From assembly GCA_020466095.1 (NCBI GenBank), contig CM035806.1:135258981-135322980 (forward strand): 64,000 nucleotides of DNA, written 5' to 3'. The translations under genes and the position numbers were made by a program. A model generated the notes under the pieces. The model made no database searches and was not told the DNA's origin. It worked only from the letters and a program-made list of their open reading frames with translations. Positions 33,133 to 45,690 of this stretch are shown one piece after another (the first letter of the stretch is position 1; each line of letters begins with the position of its first letter). This DNA is from Chlorops oryzae (Eukaryota > Arthropoda > Insecta > Diptera > Chloropidae).

Positions 33133-36100
33133 ATGAAGCTAAGAAATTCAACTTCTTCAACGGGAAACAATGTAAAATGCCAGACTCTACCGACCCATTT
33201 TAGCAAGCACGCAAAATGCAATAATAATTTGGAAAAATTTCAAATAAAAGGTAACAGCAACAGTAACAGCGCAGGAAGTACTAGCCTGCTGGGTATTAAC
33301 AGTCGTAAGACTAAACCACTCAAAAGTAAAACACATCTGGATCGACATAGTGCAGAGAACGCAACACAAAGTGATGACGGAGGTGGCGGTGGCGATGGCG
33401 ATGGCGGTGGCGATGGCGATGTTCAGCATGAAGTCATAAGGCGTCGGAAATCTCCAAAAAAACGTTCGATAAATCATAATCGCTTTAGCCATCAGTTCAG
33501 TTTATGCTGTAAGGCTGAGAAGAAACCATTAACGCCTCCGGTAACGGTACGTTATAACTCAATACCTGATGCCAGCAATAATCTATTGCGACGTGATAAT
33601 CTATCGTTGAGTTGGAGTCTTGTCGATAATGTTTCATTGTCAATGAATTCATCGGAAGAGACGAGTCAATTCAATGAAAATCATATTGCATCGACAACAG
33701 ATAACGCTGCTGCGGCGCAAACGGTCAGAATGAATACATCATTAATTGAATGCGCAAGTGCTCCGCAATCTCCAATTACACCGAAAGTCATCTTTGCACC
33801 GCTGAATTCACATAATTCCCCATCGAGCTCATCATTGAAGAGCACACAGAGTGATGTACCTCGAAATTCAACGATTACCGTTAACTCAAATAATCGTTCG
33901 CCAATACGTCCGATTGCGGTCTCGGCATGTCGTTCACGTTTGCGTTTGAAATTGTATCCACCGGGCAAAGAGATTCCTCCACTCGGTAATGAAACTAATT
34001 CTGCATCCGCCGCAATACGACGTGCCACAACACCGCAGCATATGTCTTCGCCAAACATAACTACTGAAAAGGATTTCATACCTTCTAACCAATCCGAACA
34101 TCAACCAGTACGTTTTATGTCGCAGGAAAATATTAAAATGCAACGCCGAACATCGGGGTCAGGCCTTGCCAAGCATGCGGTAATGGCTGCGCAAGTTTTG
34201 AGTCTCATACCAACAGAAAATGCCAGAGAACGGTAAGAGGCGAATCCAAAATTCAATGGAAAAACGAATTTGTATTTCTTTTTATTTTCACCGCGATGAA
34301 CCGAATGATTTCATGACCTTAAACAAAAAAAAAAAAAACAAACAAACAAAAATTTATAACTTTGAATTTAAAATCTTTTCTATCCAGTTTAAAAGTAATC
34401 GCTGAACGAATTCCAACGATTGATTAACTCATTGAAATAAGTACCTATTTATATATCTTTGATATGAACCATGTTTTTTTATTTTTTTTTTCTATTTTTA
34501 TTATCGGAACATTTTATTGGATTTTCTTTTCCTGACCACCTTGCATTATCATGTAAATTGCGAAAATAATAATGAGCTTTATAGTCACTACGATAAACAC
34601 TAATATGAGCAGGAAGCGCCGCCGATCCATTTTATGTCCACTAAAATAAAATATGAGTCAAGGCATTTTCATATACCAAATCTAGCTAGAATATCATACC
34701 AAATTTCTGGATTTTCACTACTACAGCAACACATTACAACGATAATTAGTGGAGGGAAATTTGATATACAAAAGTGAGATATTAGATATCCCGCTCAATT
34801 TGATTTTTAAATTACGATTTTTTTTTTTTTATTTTTCTATTAGAGTCAAAAATGAAAACAAAGTCTAAGATAATATTTATTGAATGTTAATTAATTTTAC
34901 TTGAGAATACATTCTCTAAATTCCTAAGCCAATTTAAATTCGCCAACTAGGCAACTACTGCCGGCAAAATAAATTAATAGATCTGTTCCCGTACTGCATG
35001 AAACTCCCCAAAACTGCCCAATTTTAACGAAAATTGTTCTTGTTCTACACCATTGTGCAAATGAGGCAAATTTTTACCGAAGAGGAAGACAAATACACTA
35101 CCATAAACATGAAGAAATTTTTTAAAAATCGATCTACATATTTATATTTCTAGTTTGTGCATAATTAAGTAGTATAATTGAAATTCATAATATGGGTATT
35201 CATTCAGACCTCGAACTTATTGAACTTTGAGAACTTTTTAACCAGCTGTCAAAGCTTCCATGTATTTTGACAGTTAACCCAAAGAAGTTCTCAGAGTTCA
35301 CTCCTTCGAGGGTTCGAATGAATTCCCATATTATTTTTCGACTTACATCTCATTTAAGTGCTTCGGCTCAACTCCGAAACTCCCGAAAAGGCTTTTCCAT
35401 TGCGGCAGAGGTTCTCAAATGTGTTTTGTCTATTTCGCACTTTGAAAATCAATTATTTTCCAAGTCAAGTTGAATTCTGCCACCAATAGCTGAGCATTAA
35501 TTGCTCCTTAAATAGGGGAAGAGAGTAAATATTTGCTCATAACTAGGGCTCCGAAAAAATGCCCTAAAATCTTTCAAATATTCACCAAAATAAATGCAAC
35601 AATGCTGTAGAAAGTTGATCAAAAAAAAACCTATAGCTTTGTAGGAAAACAAAAAAAAAAAAAAAAAATGCAAATGTATCAAAATCCTTGACCCACACAT
35701 GGAAAAGAGTCATGTATTACTTCACGGATGAAAAATTTTAATAATTCTCCCTCTAAATTGGCTGCGATTATAAATTTTTTTTTCTATTCCAATATTTTAT
35801 AGCAGTTATCTTGATGGTCGACTCGGTTCCTGTTCGCTGCTGGGACCGAGTGAACTGAATCGAGTTTTGCCCAGCCGACAAGTAACCATTTTCGTTGGTA
35901 CATGGAATATGAACGGTCAGAGTCCACCAAAACAGATGAACGATTTCGTTTTACCTTCAACAATTGAGCATTTACCCGATATCGTTGCGATGGGTACACA
36001 AGAATCCAGTCCGGATCGTTATGAATGGGAAGTAACGCTTCAGGAAACACTTGGACCGTCGCATGTGCTCTTTCATTCAACTACACTTGGGACGCTGCAT

Positions 36101-37154
36101 TTAGCGATTTTAATGAGACGTGATTTGATTTGGTATTGTTCAGCACCGGAGGATGCCAGTCTTTCGGTCCGAACGGGATCGGCATTTCGTACGAAAGGCG
36201 CTGTCGCAATATCGTTTTGCCTTTTCGGGACATCAATGCTCTTCGTGACCTCGCATTTGACAGCACATCAGCAGAAAGTTAAAGAACGTGTGTCCGATGT
36301 AAAACGAATCATACACGCGCTGGATCTGCCAAAGAATCTCAATTTACGTCACAAAAATAGAGATGTAACGCAAAATTTTGACAATGTCTTCTGGTGTGGT
36401 GATTTGAACTTTCGACTCGGAGAACCACGTGAAAAGCTGCTTGAATGGATACAAAATACAAAATTCCCTCTGCCATCTCATCTGCCGCATGGTTATATGC
36501 ATACGGATCAATTGTCATCGGTACTTTCAGACGGTGCGGCATTCCGTGGATTTATGGAAGCCAACATAACCTTTCCACCGACTTATAAGGCAAGCGTGTG
36601 CTTTCTATATTCCAAAAAAAAAAAAAAAAACAGCTATTAATTGATCATGAAATTATTTTTATTTTTAGTACGATCCCGGTACTCAATATTTTGACACTTC
36701 ATCGAAGCAACGCGCTCCTGCTTATACGGATCGTATACTGTACAAATATCGCCAAACACAAGGATTGACTTTCAGGCGACAAAGTATGATACCCAGTGCC
36801 CTAATGGGAAATAGCGCCGTCAACGATGCCAGCAATGCAGCCTCACTGCCTTATGTGGAATGTTTGTTATACGATTCTGTTCCGTCCATTGTTACGTCGG
36901 ATCATAAGCCCGTTTGGGCTTTATTTAAGACATTGATACGCGCCGGCACTGATTCGTATGTATTTGACAAAAAACAAAAAAAAAAAAAAAAAACCATTTA
37001 AAATAATTTAGATCCCATCTTCTTTTTCAAATTTTCGAATATCAGCATTCCATTAGCAGCTGGACTCTTTAATCGTGATATTTATCTTGAAGGACTGAAA
37101 CGTCGTTTAAATAACCAATATTCCGGTTCATCGGCTGTATGTGCAATTCAATAG
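33133..37154 (+). CDS. INPP5E: INPP5E-type inositol polyphosphate 5-phosphatase
   Basis: It removes the 5-phosphate of PI(3,4,5)P3 and PI(4,5)P2, in animals mainly at cilia and membranes. Exons are 33133-34232, 35803 or 35806-36589, 36669-36955 and 37046-37154, about 759 residues. The N-terminal half is low-complexity (Asn, Ser, a Gly/Asp run near 33380). The catalytic domain shows [36 protein letters not shown] and SDHKPVW, all expected. The protein ends in CAIQ, a CaaX box predicting farnesylation as in mammalian INPP5E. Intron 2 begins with GC (AAG|GCAAGC), and intron 1 ends in a tandem TAGCAG acceptor. The first in-frame ATG is 33133, but the frame is open upstream to 32698 with similar composition, so the true start is uncertain. 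An ATG at 32511 opens a different frame of 34 codons. Confidence 0.9.
35193..35328. mobile_element. TA-flanked MITE in INPP5E intron 1
   Basis: Ends TGGGTATTCATTC and GAATGAATTCCCA are flanked by TA. A similar end (GGGGTATTCACAAGG) is found on the MITE at 39088. Confidence 0.65.
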
Positions 37155-37345
37155 AAAACCTCATATACATATAGTGTTATATGTTCACAGTCAAACTTTT
37201 TGAATTGGACGCTTCATCATTGAATATATCAATTCATGGCTCCTACTTAGACTCTTAACTTCAAAGTTAATTACTGAAGAAGTCCTTCAAGCCTGTCAAC
37301 TAAGAATCTCAAAAATACAACTTTCAGAGCTCTCAGTTTATATTA

Positions 37346-37527
37346 AGGTGCTTCTCCACTTGGCAAGTAAAGTGATTTTACTTCCTCAAGATGCAAGTTT
37401 TCTTGTTCTAAAACTTTCTATCCAGACCAATTTTGCTTCCTGAAAATGCTTTTCGATCAATCATACTTGGGAAGCGAAAGCAAAATACTTTTTAAAAGCG
37501 CTTTACTTGCCAAGTGGAGAAGCACCT
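37346..37527. mobile_element. PIF/Harbinger-type MITE (AGGTGCTTCTCC)
   Basis: Ends AGGTGCTTCTCCACTTGGCA and its complement (27 bp) are flanked by TTA on both sides (37343-37345, 37528-37530). It lies about 190 bp after the INPP5E stop, possibly within its 3' UTR. Confidence 0.85.
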
Positions 37528-37530
37528 TTA

Positions 37531-38104
37531 TTCTAAAAAAAATATTCTTTTGGTCTGATCATGCTGACGTTTATCATTTCCGAAAATACTATGCAGTCTC
37601 CTTATCGAATTGTTCAGACCGTTATATTCCGATGAAAACAGGCAATATATTGCCCGCACAAGTATCCTCGAAATACATACATGCTTTTAAATACTTGAAG
37701 ACCCCAATTTTTGAAAACTTTAACTTCATTTGCTTGAAGAGGCTTTAACAAAGAATTCATAATTTCCATATAAAAAATTGATATACAATCAGAAAATTGC
37801 AAAAATCTGCGACCTTTTCCAATAAGATTCTAGCTCCAGAAACAAATGAAGTGTTTGCATGTGTTTATTTCTTATCGCAAGTTAAAAACTTCCAAAGAAA
37901 TATCTCAAGTGCAACAATTTCCTTCTCGATTCTTAGCATTTACACCCACAACATGATAAAAATTAAAATTAAATCCTATCACCCACAATCCATCTTGATA
38001 TTGATGTTGTTCATTCAGAAGGTTTCACTGTATTTACTAATTTTTCGTTTTTAAAAAACGCAACGACAAATCCTTTTAAACAAAGGATGTTCTTGTTCTT
38101 AGAT
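37531..38104. other. Intergenic, no gene seen
   Basis: AT-rich sequence following INPP5E. Nothing is recognised. 38097-38104 is the left target duplication of the next hAT. Confidence 0.35.
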
Positions 38105-38355
38105 CAGTGATCGGCACACGCTTGACATAATTGTGCTTTGTCGTTTCACATGTATTCATATTCACACATTTTCGTATTCAGTCTCTGAGTAGACAGCGAC
38201 GGAGTAACATCGCATGCATATGCACAGAGCAAAATTTGATGAAAAGTTCCGGCAGAAAGCAAAGAGTATGAAAAATATTTGCTTTTGGTTGTATGCAATG
38301 CTTATTGTGTTACGCATCGATTAAAGGAACGAAACTTATGCATATGCATCCTTAA

Positions 38356-39058
38356 GGGCATGGTATGGTTTTAAACCCGAAAAAAAGGCATGTTTTCATG
38401 ATTTTTTTTTTGGAGACATGAATAATGTTGGTTTATTTTCTTCATATACATGTTGTAGTTATGCTTATTAAGTGTATTTGGGGAAAAAAAAAATTGAAAT
38501 TATCGATAGATAAATACGTGGTATCGATTCTCCGGAGGCTCCTCGAAAAAAAGTTGGTTTGCCGTGAACATGATTAGAGGTTAGCGGTTCATCTGAAAAA
38601 AAAAGGAAACATGTTTTTAAAAGGTAATTTGTATCCCGAGGTATCGCCGTGGCCCTATTTTTTTTAATAATTTTATTTTTTTTTTGGTAGCGTTTTGAAG
38701 TCAAAAACGCGATTTTCGCTTAAAAATTGAGGTTACTTTATTATTTTAAAATAGGAAAAAAAATAAAAAAAGGGCCACGGCGATACCTGTTGATTTATGT
38801 GTATAATAATTGAAAAAAATTTTAAAACGATCGGTCAAGTAGATTTTGCAGCATCGTGTTCACGGACTTCAAAAAAGTCGTTTTCCACAAAATCGATTTG
38901 AAATTTTTTTTTCTACACTTTTTACACTAAGGTCCACTCACTTGAATCGCTGTATCTCCTTTAGTTTTAGTACGATTTACTTGGAATTTTTACACAATAC
39001 TCTTGAAATGTTGTACATTCAGAAAAAAAAAAAAATTTTTTAAAACCATACCATGCCC
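38356..39058. mobile_element. TTAA-flanked MITE, family member 1
   Basis: Ends GGGCATGGTATGGTTTTAAA and TTTAAAACCATACCATGCCC are flanked by TTAA (38352-38355, 39059-39062). An inner inverted pair (AGGTATCGCCGTGGCCCT) flanks the centre. TTAA duplication is typical of piggyBac and Kolobok. Confidence 0.85.
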
Positions 39059-39087
39059 TTAAACTCACACAAGTCACAAAAACAATA

Positions 39088-39259
39088 GGGGTATTCACAA
39101 GGAAGGCGGTTTTCACATATTCATTGAAAAATAACTATATGTATTTTCAACTAATCCGTGCAAACCGGGTGCTTTTCCCCAGTACGTGACGAATAAAAGT
39201 CGAAAATATTCCGACGTCGACATTTTCCGACAGAATTCCACCTTCCTTGTGAATACCCC
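39088..39259. mobile_element. TA-flanked MITE (GGGGTATTCACAAGG)
   Basis: Ends GGGGTATTCACAAGGAAGG and CCTTCCTTGTGAATACCCC are flanked by TA (39086-39087, 39260-39261). Confidence 0.8.
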
Positions 39260-39395
39260 TAATATAAAAAATTCTCGCTTATGCGTCGTAAAATTTCCCT
39301 CGTTGTCTGCCTCACGCAAAATTTTCTGTCAGTGCATTCGTCGGCAGCACAAGTAAAAGCGGAATGGTGCTAGTGTGCTCATCACTGTCTTAGAT

Positions 39396-40930
39396 CATTG
39401 ATATTATTATTTAATTTGATTTGTTTTTTTCTCCATTTCATCTGTGGTCGGATTGCCTTTAACTTAGGCGAAAGCACAAGTCGTCTAATTATATTTATTG
39501 AAATTTTTCTAGTCAAATTTTTAATCTCAAAATGAATATATATGTATTCAAAAATATGTTAACATGCAAGAGTATTGTATTTTAGATATATAAGGTAGGA
39601 AAAAAAAAGAGATGAATATTTTATACTCAATGGCTGTATGTGTTATAGATTTGGCCTTAAAATCGAGAGTTTAGCTCCTATTTACCGACTCGTCGTTTTT
39701 AATATATTTCTAAATAGATATCGCAGATGCATGCGTTTTTTGTATTTAGTTTAAGCTAGTTATCGCCGAAGCCGGTGGTTATGAATTCAAGAGTAAAAAA
39801 AAAAAAACTGGAATCACTTCGACACCTCGAGAGACAATATGTATTATATGACACGATCAGTAAAATGAGCTGATTGTGACGATTGTCGTACACGAATTTC
39901 AATGAACAAGAGTTGCACTGACAGAATAACGCGTCAATTTGGGTGATAATCCGTGCATTTTATGATCGTGTCATCGTAATTTTAGAATATAATTAATTAT
40001 GCACAAATTCGTTGTGTCCAATATTTTCTGATTTATTTGCTGTCTTTATTATTTGGTTTTATAGCTTTTTCTTTAATTTCTTTTTATATTTTTCTCTACC
40101 TATAATATATATAAATATAATGTAAATATAAGTATACATACAAATGAATATACATATATGTATATTCGATCTTCTAGTCCATTTATATTAATTCTTAAGT
40201 GCTTTCGTCCTGGGCTTACAAAAAAGATTAGTAGCATATGGACTGCTTGTCGTTAACGCGGATATTCGCTTTAGACTACTTTCAGGTAGGAAAATTCGTA
40301 GGTAGATATGTTAAAGATTTAAATACTAAAGTGTAAAATCGAATTTGTTCCTTTGAAATGGAGTAAGTGTACCAAAGATATTACAGAAAAGCTTTCGACC
40401 TAATGCCAGCTTTAGACAACTAGTCAAATGTATAAATGATAAAAAAAAAAGAAACTGCTCAAAAATTGATTTGACGAATAAAAACAGATTGAACAATTGA
40501 ATGAAAGAAAAAATGTCGATATCGATATAGCAGGTTTTGATGTCCTTCAATATTTGAAGTGGCGTTTTTTTACAAATTGATAAAAATGGAAAGTTGAGTC
40601 AGGTCCGAATGGGTTAAAATACATTTAGTTAGCACATCAAATAAATATATGCGAAGAGTTTTCTTCAAATGTAAAATATCAAATAAAAAATATATGTACA
40701 TACATATGTACCAAAAGACAGTTTCTCAACAATATATAATGCTGAAGGATGAATATGGCATTTAAAAAAGCTATATAAATTGTGCCGACAAGGCAGATTT
40801 TATACCGTCTTATATTTTGTACTTATACAACGGATTTTTCCTTTCCCATCGTCGGGCGTTTTTCGAAAATTACACTGCACTTATGCTTCTTTTGTAGCCA
40901 TAAAAATCCTCTCCAAAAATTTCTTTGATA
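39396..40930. other. Intergenic, no gene seen
   Basis: AT-rich sequence with many atacatata words. No gene or clear element is recognised. Confidence 0.35.
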
Positions 40931-40939
40931 GGTCCATTA

Positions 40940-41212
40940 TTAAGGGTGCCTCCAGTACTAGGGTCTGTCACAAAAATCTCAAAACTGCCTCAAAATCGGA
41001 CTTTTTCGAAATATTTCAATGAAGCTTAGAATTTGAGTGTATATTTAAGCCTCCGATTAGAATTTAAAAAAATTGGAAAAGGGGGCGTGGCAAAGGGGCG
41101 GTTTTCATAAAGAAATTTAACAAAAGTCGGTATATGGGGCCCCTTATGGTCTTAAACACCTCTTGATATTAAAAATTATTTGAGCATGTGTGTCTGTGTC
41201 GGGTATTCTATT
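40940..41212. mobile_element. Helentron-family fragment
   Basis: Shares CCTCCAGTACTAGGGTCTGT with 27066 and has the GGGGGCGTGGCAAAGGGG word common in such dipteran repeats. It ends in gtgtcgggtattc. Confidence 0.5.
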
Positions 41213-41545
41213 CCCAGCAAAAATTCCGATTCCTAAAAGACTCATATATGAATCCTTATAGGAGTCGGAGCCCTGACAATGAACTCTTTTAAGAGTCTTA
41301 AAGAGCGTGTTTCCCTTCTTGTGAAGGCCGTCTTATATGAGTCCAAAGTCATATAACATAGGAGAACATTTTGGAGTCATATATGACTCTTTCTACTCTC
41401 ATATATGACTTTTTTTTCCTTCTTAATATGAGCCATATATGACTCCTATCGCACTCTTTTTTCCGCTTAAATAAGAGCCATATATGACTCTTTCCGCACT
41501 CATATTTGACTCTTTTTTCCGATCATATAAGAGCCATACAGAGGC
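41213..41545. mobile_element. CCCAGC-ended element with GAGTCATATATGACTC palindromes
   Basis: It starts CCCAGCAAAAATTCCGATTCC. At least five copies of the 16-bp palindrome family GAGYCATATATGACTC and half-sites follow. No matching right end was found, so it may be truncated. Confidence 0.55.
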
Positions 41546-42787
41546 ACACATAACTATTGGCACAGCCAGCACTTTCACCCTTACATCATTTTTTTTTATA
41601 TCGCAACGATGAAATTATTATTTTTTTTTTCATATATTTGAGTAAAACAGGTAATTTAGGAGCGATTGTAATGTATTTTCCTATGAAATTTACATTAGGT
41701 ACTTTTTCATATATTTTTTATTTTTTATTAAAAATTGCAGATTTTCAGCGCACAAAAGTATTGGCACACTTCCCAGCCGGACATTATCGCATGCATGAAA
41801 AATTCATTAATGCAGAAGAAGTGAAGCATTCATATGAAAAGAGGGCAATTGGTGCTTTTTCGAATGATCTTCTAGTGAAAATATCACAGAACCAATCATT
41901 AATAGATCTTTTGATATTTTTGTCATATACATTTACACTGAGCACGTATGTGTAATAGACCGGTTCACATTTCAAAATTGTTGAAATTCTTCGGTGCGCG
42001 TCCATTTTCTGAAAGGTTCTACCCCTAATGAGAAGAAAAATATTTCAAGACCCCAAAAATTTTGACCCCTAGGTGTGGCACAAATCGTTTGAAGGTCATT
42101 TTTGAGCTATTTATGACTTAAAACCTTTTGAATAATGTTTTGTCCAAACAAAAACACATATGGATAATTTTTCAATGGCAGATTATTAACAATAATCTAA
42201 ATAATTTTTGGGTTTCTCAGTTTTTTGAAAAATCTTTTTCCGTTATTTTTGGCGGAATTTTTCGTATGAAATTTAACTCCTCAGCGAACATTATTTTTTT
42301 CTACATCAAATATTTTTCTTATATTGTTCCAGCACAAAAAAAGTTAGCATTTTTGTATTTTTGCGCCAAGATTACCCTTTCTTACGCTATATATAGTTGC
42401 ACATTTTTTGGATCATGAAATTATAAAAAAAAAAAAATACAAACACTTATTTTTTTGGTGTTTAGGTTTACATTGTATTGTAAGGGAATTCGCATTGAAC
42501 TCAATAAAAAAAAGTAAATTTCCAGAAATAATGGTTTTGCATTTGTTTTTTTTTTTTTTTTTTTTTTTTTTGTTCATAAGAAATTATAAACTTTGTTTTT
42601 TTCTTTTGCGCAACACCACTTAAACTGCTGATTTAAAAGCAGACCCGTTATAAGTACAGTGGTTCAGCTACAAGATAAGCTTTATCTATAAGCTAAGACA
42701 TTAAATTTAACAATTCAACTCTGCGTTGAGTTTAAAAAATATACAATTTTTCGTTTTATAACTTCAGGAGAGTCAGAGAAACATATC
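41546..42787. other. Intergenic, possible Tc1-like traces
   Basis: The words CATAACTATTGGCACA (41548) and CACAAAAGTATTGGCACAC (about 41751) resemble Tc1-type terminal motifs but in direct orientation. A poly-T of about 27 bases lies at 42547. No gene is supported. Confidence 0.3.
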
Positions 42788-42887
42788 TCCCGATACAATG
42801 TATTGCAGTCTCTACAAACAACTCTAAATGGTTCCAGGTCCGTGTAGTTTGCGTTACACCAGTCCAACATTTGCGGCAACCCTGCGG

Positions 42888-43606
42888 CTAGACAATGTGA
42901 GGAAGATTGATTAATTTTAGTCGATTTTCATAGGACGGGATAATGTACGAAGAGTGGTACATACGGCCACGAAGCGCAAATAGCAGAAATTGCTTCTGAA
43001 CTGATTGCAGCATCTCCGAGTATATGGTTTGTTGAGGACTCCACACTGGCGAAGCATACTCTAGGTTAGGTCTTACAAGTAATGTATATAAAAGCTTCGT
43101 AACATAAGGATCCGTGAACTCTTTTGACCAACGCTTTACAAATCCAAGTAAACTTTTGGATTTATTTACAATAGCTTTTACATGTAAGGTAAATCGAAGC
43201 TTGGACTCAAACAGAACAACAAGGTCCCGAAGCTGCGTTACTTTATCCAATTCAACATTTTTAAATTTGTAAGAAGACTGTAGGAAACACTGTCTCCGGG
43301 TGAAAGTCATATGCATATGCATTTATTTAGGTTAAGTCGCAGATGGTTAATATCGCACCACTGCGCAAGCCTTTGAAGATCTTCCTGCAGTTCACAACGA
43401 TCAGATGAATTCTTAATTGTCTTAAATAGTTTTACATCATCAGCAAACATGAGTACTTGGGTGTCGCGAATAACATCCGGTAAATCATTAATAAAAATGA
43501 TAAAAAGCAGCGGCCCCAAATGACTTCCTTGTGTTACTCCCGATATTACATCAATACATCGTGACACAGATTGATTGAAAATTACGTATTGCTTCCGGTT
43601 TTTTAA
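42888..43606 (-). pseudogene. Non-LTR RT catalytic part and C-terminal region
   Basis: Contains GVTQGSHLGPLLFIIFINDL, then FADDVKLF, the reverse transcriptase active-site box, then LAQWCDINHLRLNLNKC. In another frame it continues with the typical tail (LRDLVVLFESKLRFTLHV..., LEYASPVWSP). A frame change lies near 43310. Confidence 0.85.
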
Positions 43607-44322
43607 GGGGACCTTCTGGTCTAGAGCACGAAAATTTAGGGTATTTTCATGATTTTTTTTTGGTATTAAGCCAAATAAAAAACGATTTTCTAAGTATGCA
43701 GGCTTATTATATTCTTTATTGACAAAATATAAAAAATGTTGTTGTAATTTTTTTGTATTTTAAAAATGGCGTTGAAGTGGACCCTCTTTGAAAAAGTACC
43801 TCCGTGGTGTGAAAGATTTTGGCAGTTCTGGTAATCGAAAAAAAAAACAAAAATTTGTTATTAATCAGAATGAATGCGGCTATGGCAGGAACTAGAATAA
43901 AAAAATTTTTTTTTAATTGACAAAATGGCGCAATTTTTTATTTCAACCATCAAAAACTCCCCTTTTTTTTGACCATTTTTTTGATGAAAAAATATGAAGT
44001 TCTTGAAATAAAAATTCGATTCTAGTTCGGGCCATAGCCATTGATGTTATGAATAACATATAAAAATTCCAGACAAATCGGTTCGATTTTTTTTTGTTTT
44101 CATTCACACCAGGTCAAAAAAAGTGGTTTTGAGATAAACGCGTTCAAAGTTGCTTTGATCAAGCGCGCTGCCTGCTGTCTCCACCTTCTAAAAAGGCTGT
44201 AGCAAAACAAATATTGTCAATATCTTCACGAAACTTTGCCAGCATATTCTTAAAAGTCTATTCTTCCGAAATATATAAAAAAAAAAATCAATTTTCAAAA
44301 AATTCTAGACCAGAAGGTCCCC
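43607..44322. mobile_element. TTAA-flanked MITE, family member 2, inside the RT
   Basis: Ends GGGGACCTTCTGGTCTAGA and TCTAGACCAGAAGGTCCCC are flanked by TTAA (43603-43606, 44323-44326). Removing the element and one TTAA leaves the RT frame continuous. The word ttttcatgatttttttttgg near its left end is shared with the MITE at 38356. Confidence 0.9.
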
Positions 44323-44326
44323 TTAA

Positions 44327-44930
44327 GTATGATTCCAACCACCTTGCAAGCTTATTAGGAAAAGCAATTTTGTCCAATTTAAAAAGGAGAAGATCGTGAT
44401 TTACACAATCAAAAGCCTTGCTAAAATCGTTATATATAACATCCGTTTCAAAACGAGAAACAAAACCGTCATTTATTGTCGTTGTTAATTCCAGTAAAGT
44501 AACTGTAGATCTTCCTCTCATAAAGCCATGTTGTGCTACTGATATTAAAGAACACATATATATGTTACAGAACTAAGATCGGTAATAATGTGCTCAAAAA
44601 TTTTCGGTATGCAGTTAATTTTGGCTATACCTCTGTAGTTCTCTATCTGTGATTTAGCTCCACTTTTATGTAAAGGTAGAATATAGGAGATTTTCTATAT
44701 ATTGGGAAAAATACCGCTGTTTAATGACAAGTTGAAAAGATAACTCAACACATTGCACAAAAAGTCCGCGCAAGATTTCACAATGACACTGGGAATGCCA
44801 TCAGGTCCAGCCTTATATGAAGTTTTAACAGTTTGAAGATAATTCCAAGCTGCTGCTGAATCAATTGCAGGAAAATTAAAACACGATGGAATGGGTGATA
44901 CGTTCCTTTCTTGACATGACCAACGTGAAT
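44327..44930 (-). pseudogene. Non-LTR RT N-terminal part
   Basis: Shows KAGPDGIPSVIVK, HGFMRGRSTVTLL and DFSKAFDCVNHDLLLFKL, conserved blocks of non-LTR reverse transcriptases, in two frames (44695-44930 and 44327-44557). Confidence 0.85.
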
Positions 44931-45091
44931 TATATATATATATATATGGATTCGAAGAAATTTGCAAATAAATCGGCTGTGCGTTCGTCAGATAATGAAA
45001 TTTCTTCACTATAAACCATTTGTGATGGAAAGTCCTTTCTCTTACGCTTAGTATCCACAAATTTGAAAATCTTGTTAGGATTATAATGATT

Positions 45092-45690
45092 TTACGCTTT
45101 TAAATTGTTTAGATACTCATTATAACACTTTTTACTACAGGTGTAATAACGTTGACGGGCGTGAGAGTATCTGGCGTAGTCAATTAAGGTAGCAGTAATT
45201 TTGAACTTCTTGAAGAATCTATTCTTTTTATTTTTTAGCCAACGAAGCTCTTTTGTAGACCAAACAGGATGATTATTTAGAACTATAACTTTTTTTTGGC
45301 ACACAAGTGTCAATAAATGACCACATACGATAATAAAAGTTCATGGTTGAGGTCTGTATGTCATTGTTTCCGTAGATATCGCTCCAGTTTGCATTATTCA
45401 AAAGAAATCGAAGTTTTTGCCAGTCAGTTTTGTAAAAAATTATAAGTCTTAGAAGGCTTCGAATTTAAGTTTACATTAGATGTATTGTCGTTTATAGCTT
45501 CCACAGCAAATTCCAAGGAAGGGTGGTATTTATCTTCGGGCGCAGTAAATGGATTAGCCCGTGTAACTGAAGAGACACGATTATCGTTTGTGAAGACCAG
45601 ATCCAAAAGTCGCTCATTGATATTGAAAGTATTATTTATTTGGTATAACTGTAGCTCCAAGATTTTATCCACAAAACAAAACCATGCCAT
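45092..45690 (-). pseudogene. Non-LTR endonuclease tail and linker
   Basis: The first piece (45424-45690) has LLDLVFTNDN and the D-x-YHPSLEF segment, the end of the AP-endonuclease. The second (45092-45313) has HPVWSTKELRWLKNKKNRFFKK, the linker before the RT. Confidence 0.75.

Larger units (their letters stand above)
38105..39387. mobile_element. hAT element (CAGTGATCGGCAC) with nested insertions
   Basis: The left end CAGTGATCGGCACACG and right end GTGTGCTCATCACTG are flanked by TCTTAGAT on both sides (38097-38104, 39388-39395). Two later elements (38356-39058 and 39088-39259) lie inside it. Its CAGTGATCGGCA end resembles CAGGGATCGGCA of the hAT at 49489. Confidence 0.85.
42788..45690 (-). 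mobile_element. Dead non-LTR retrotransposon (jockey/CR1-like), split
   Basis: On the minus strand, pieces of one Pol polyprotein appear in the right order: endonuclease tail, linker, reverse transcriptase, C-terminal region. Frameshifts and stops break it, and a TTAA-flanked MITE (43607-44322) interrupts the RT. The 5' part (most of the endonuclease and ORF1) is missing, a common result of 5' truncation. Confidence 0.85.

Noticed and set aside
33187..34143. Minus-strand frames of up to 132 codons opposite INPP5E exon
   Set aside because: Antisense shadows of the strongly supported INPP5E coding exon.
41557..41955. 132-codon plus-strand frame
   Set aside because: Low-complexity, Phe/Ile-rich and spanning fragments that look like Tc1 and CCCAGC element ends; no domain recognised.
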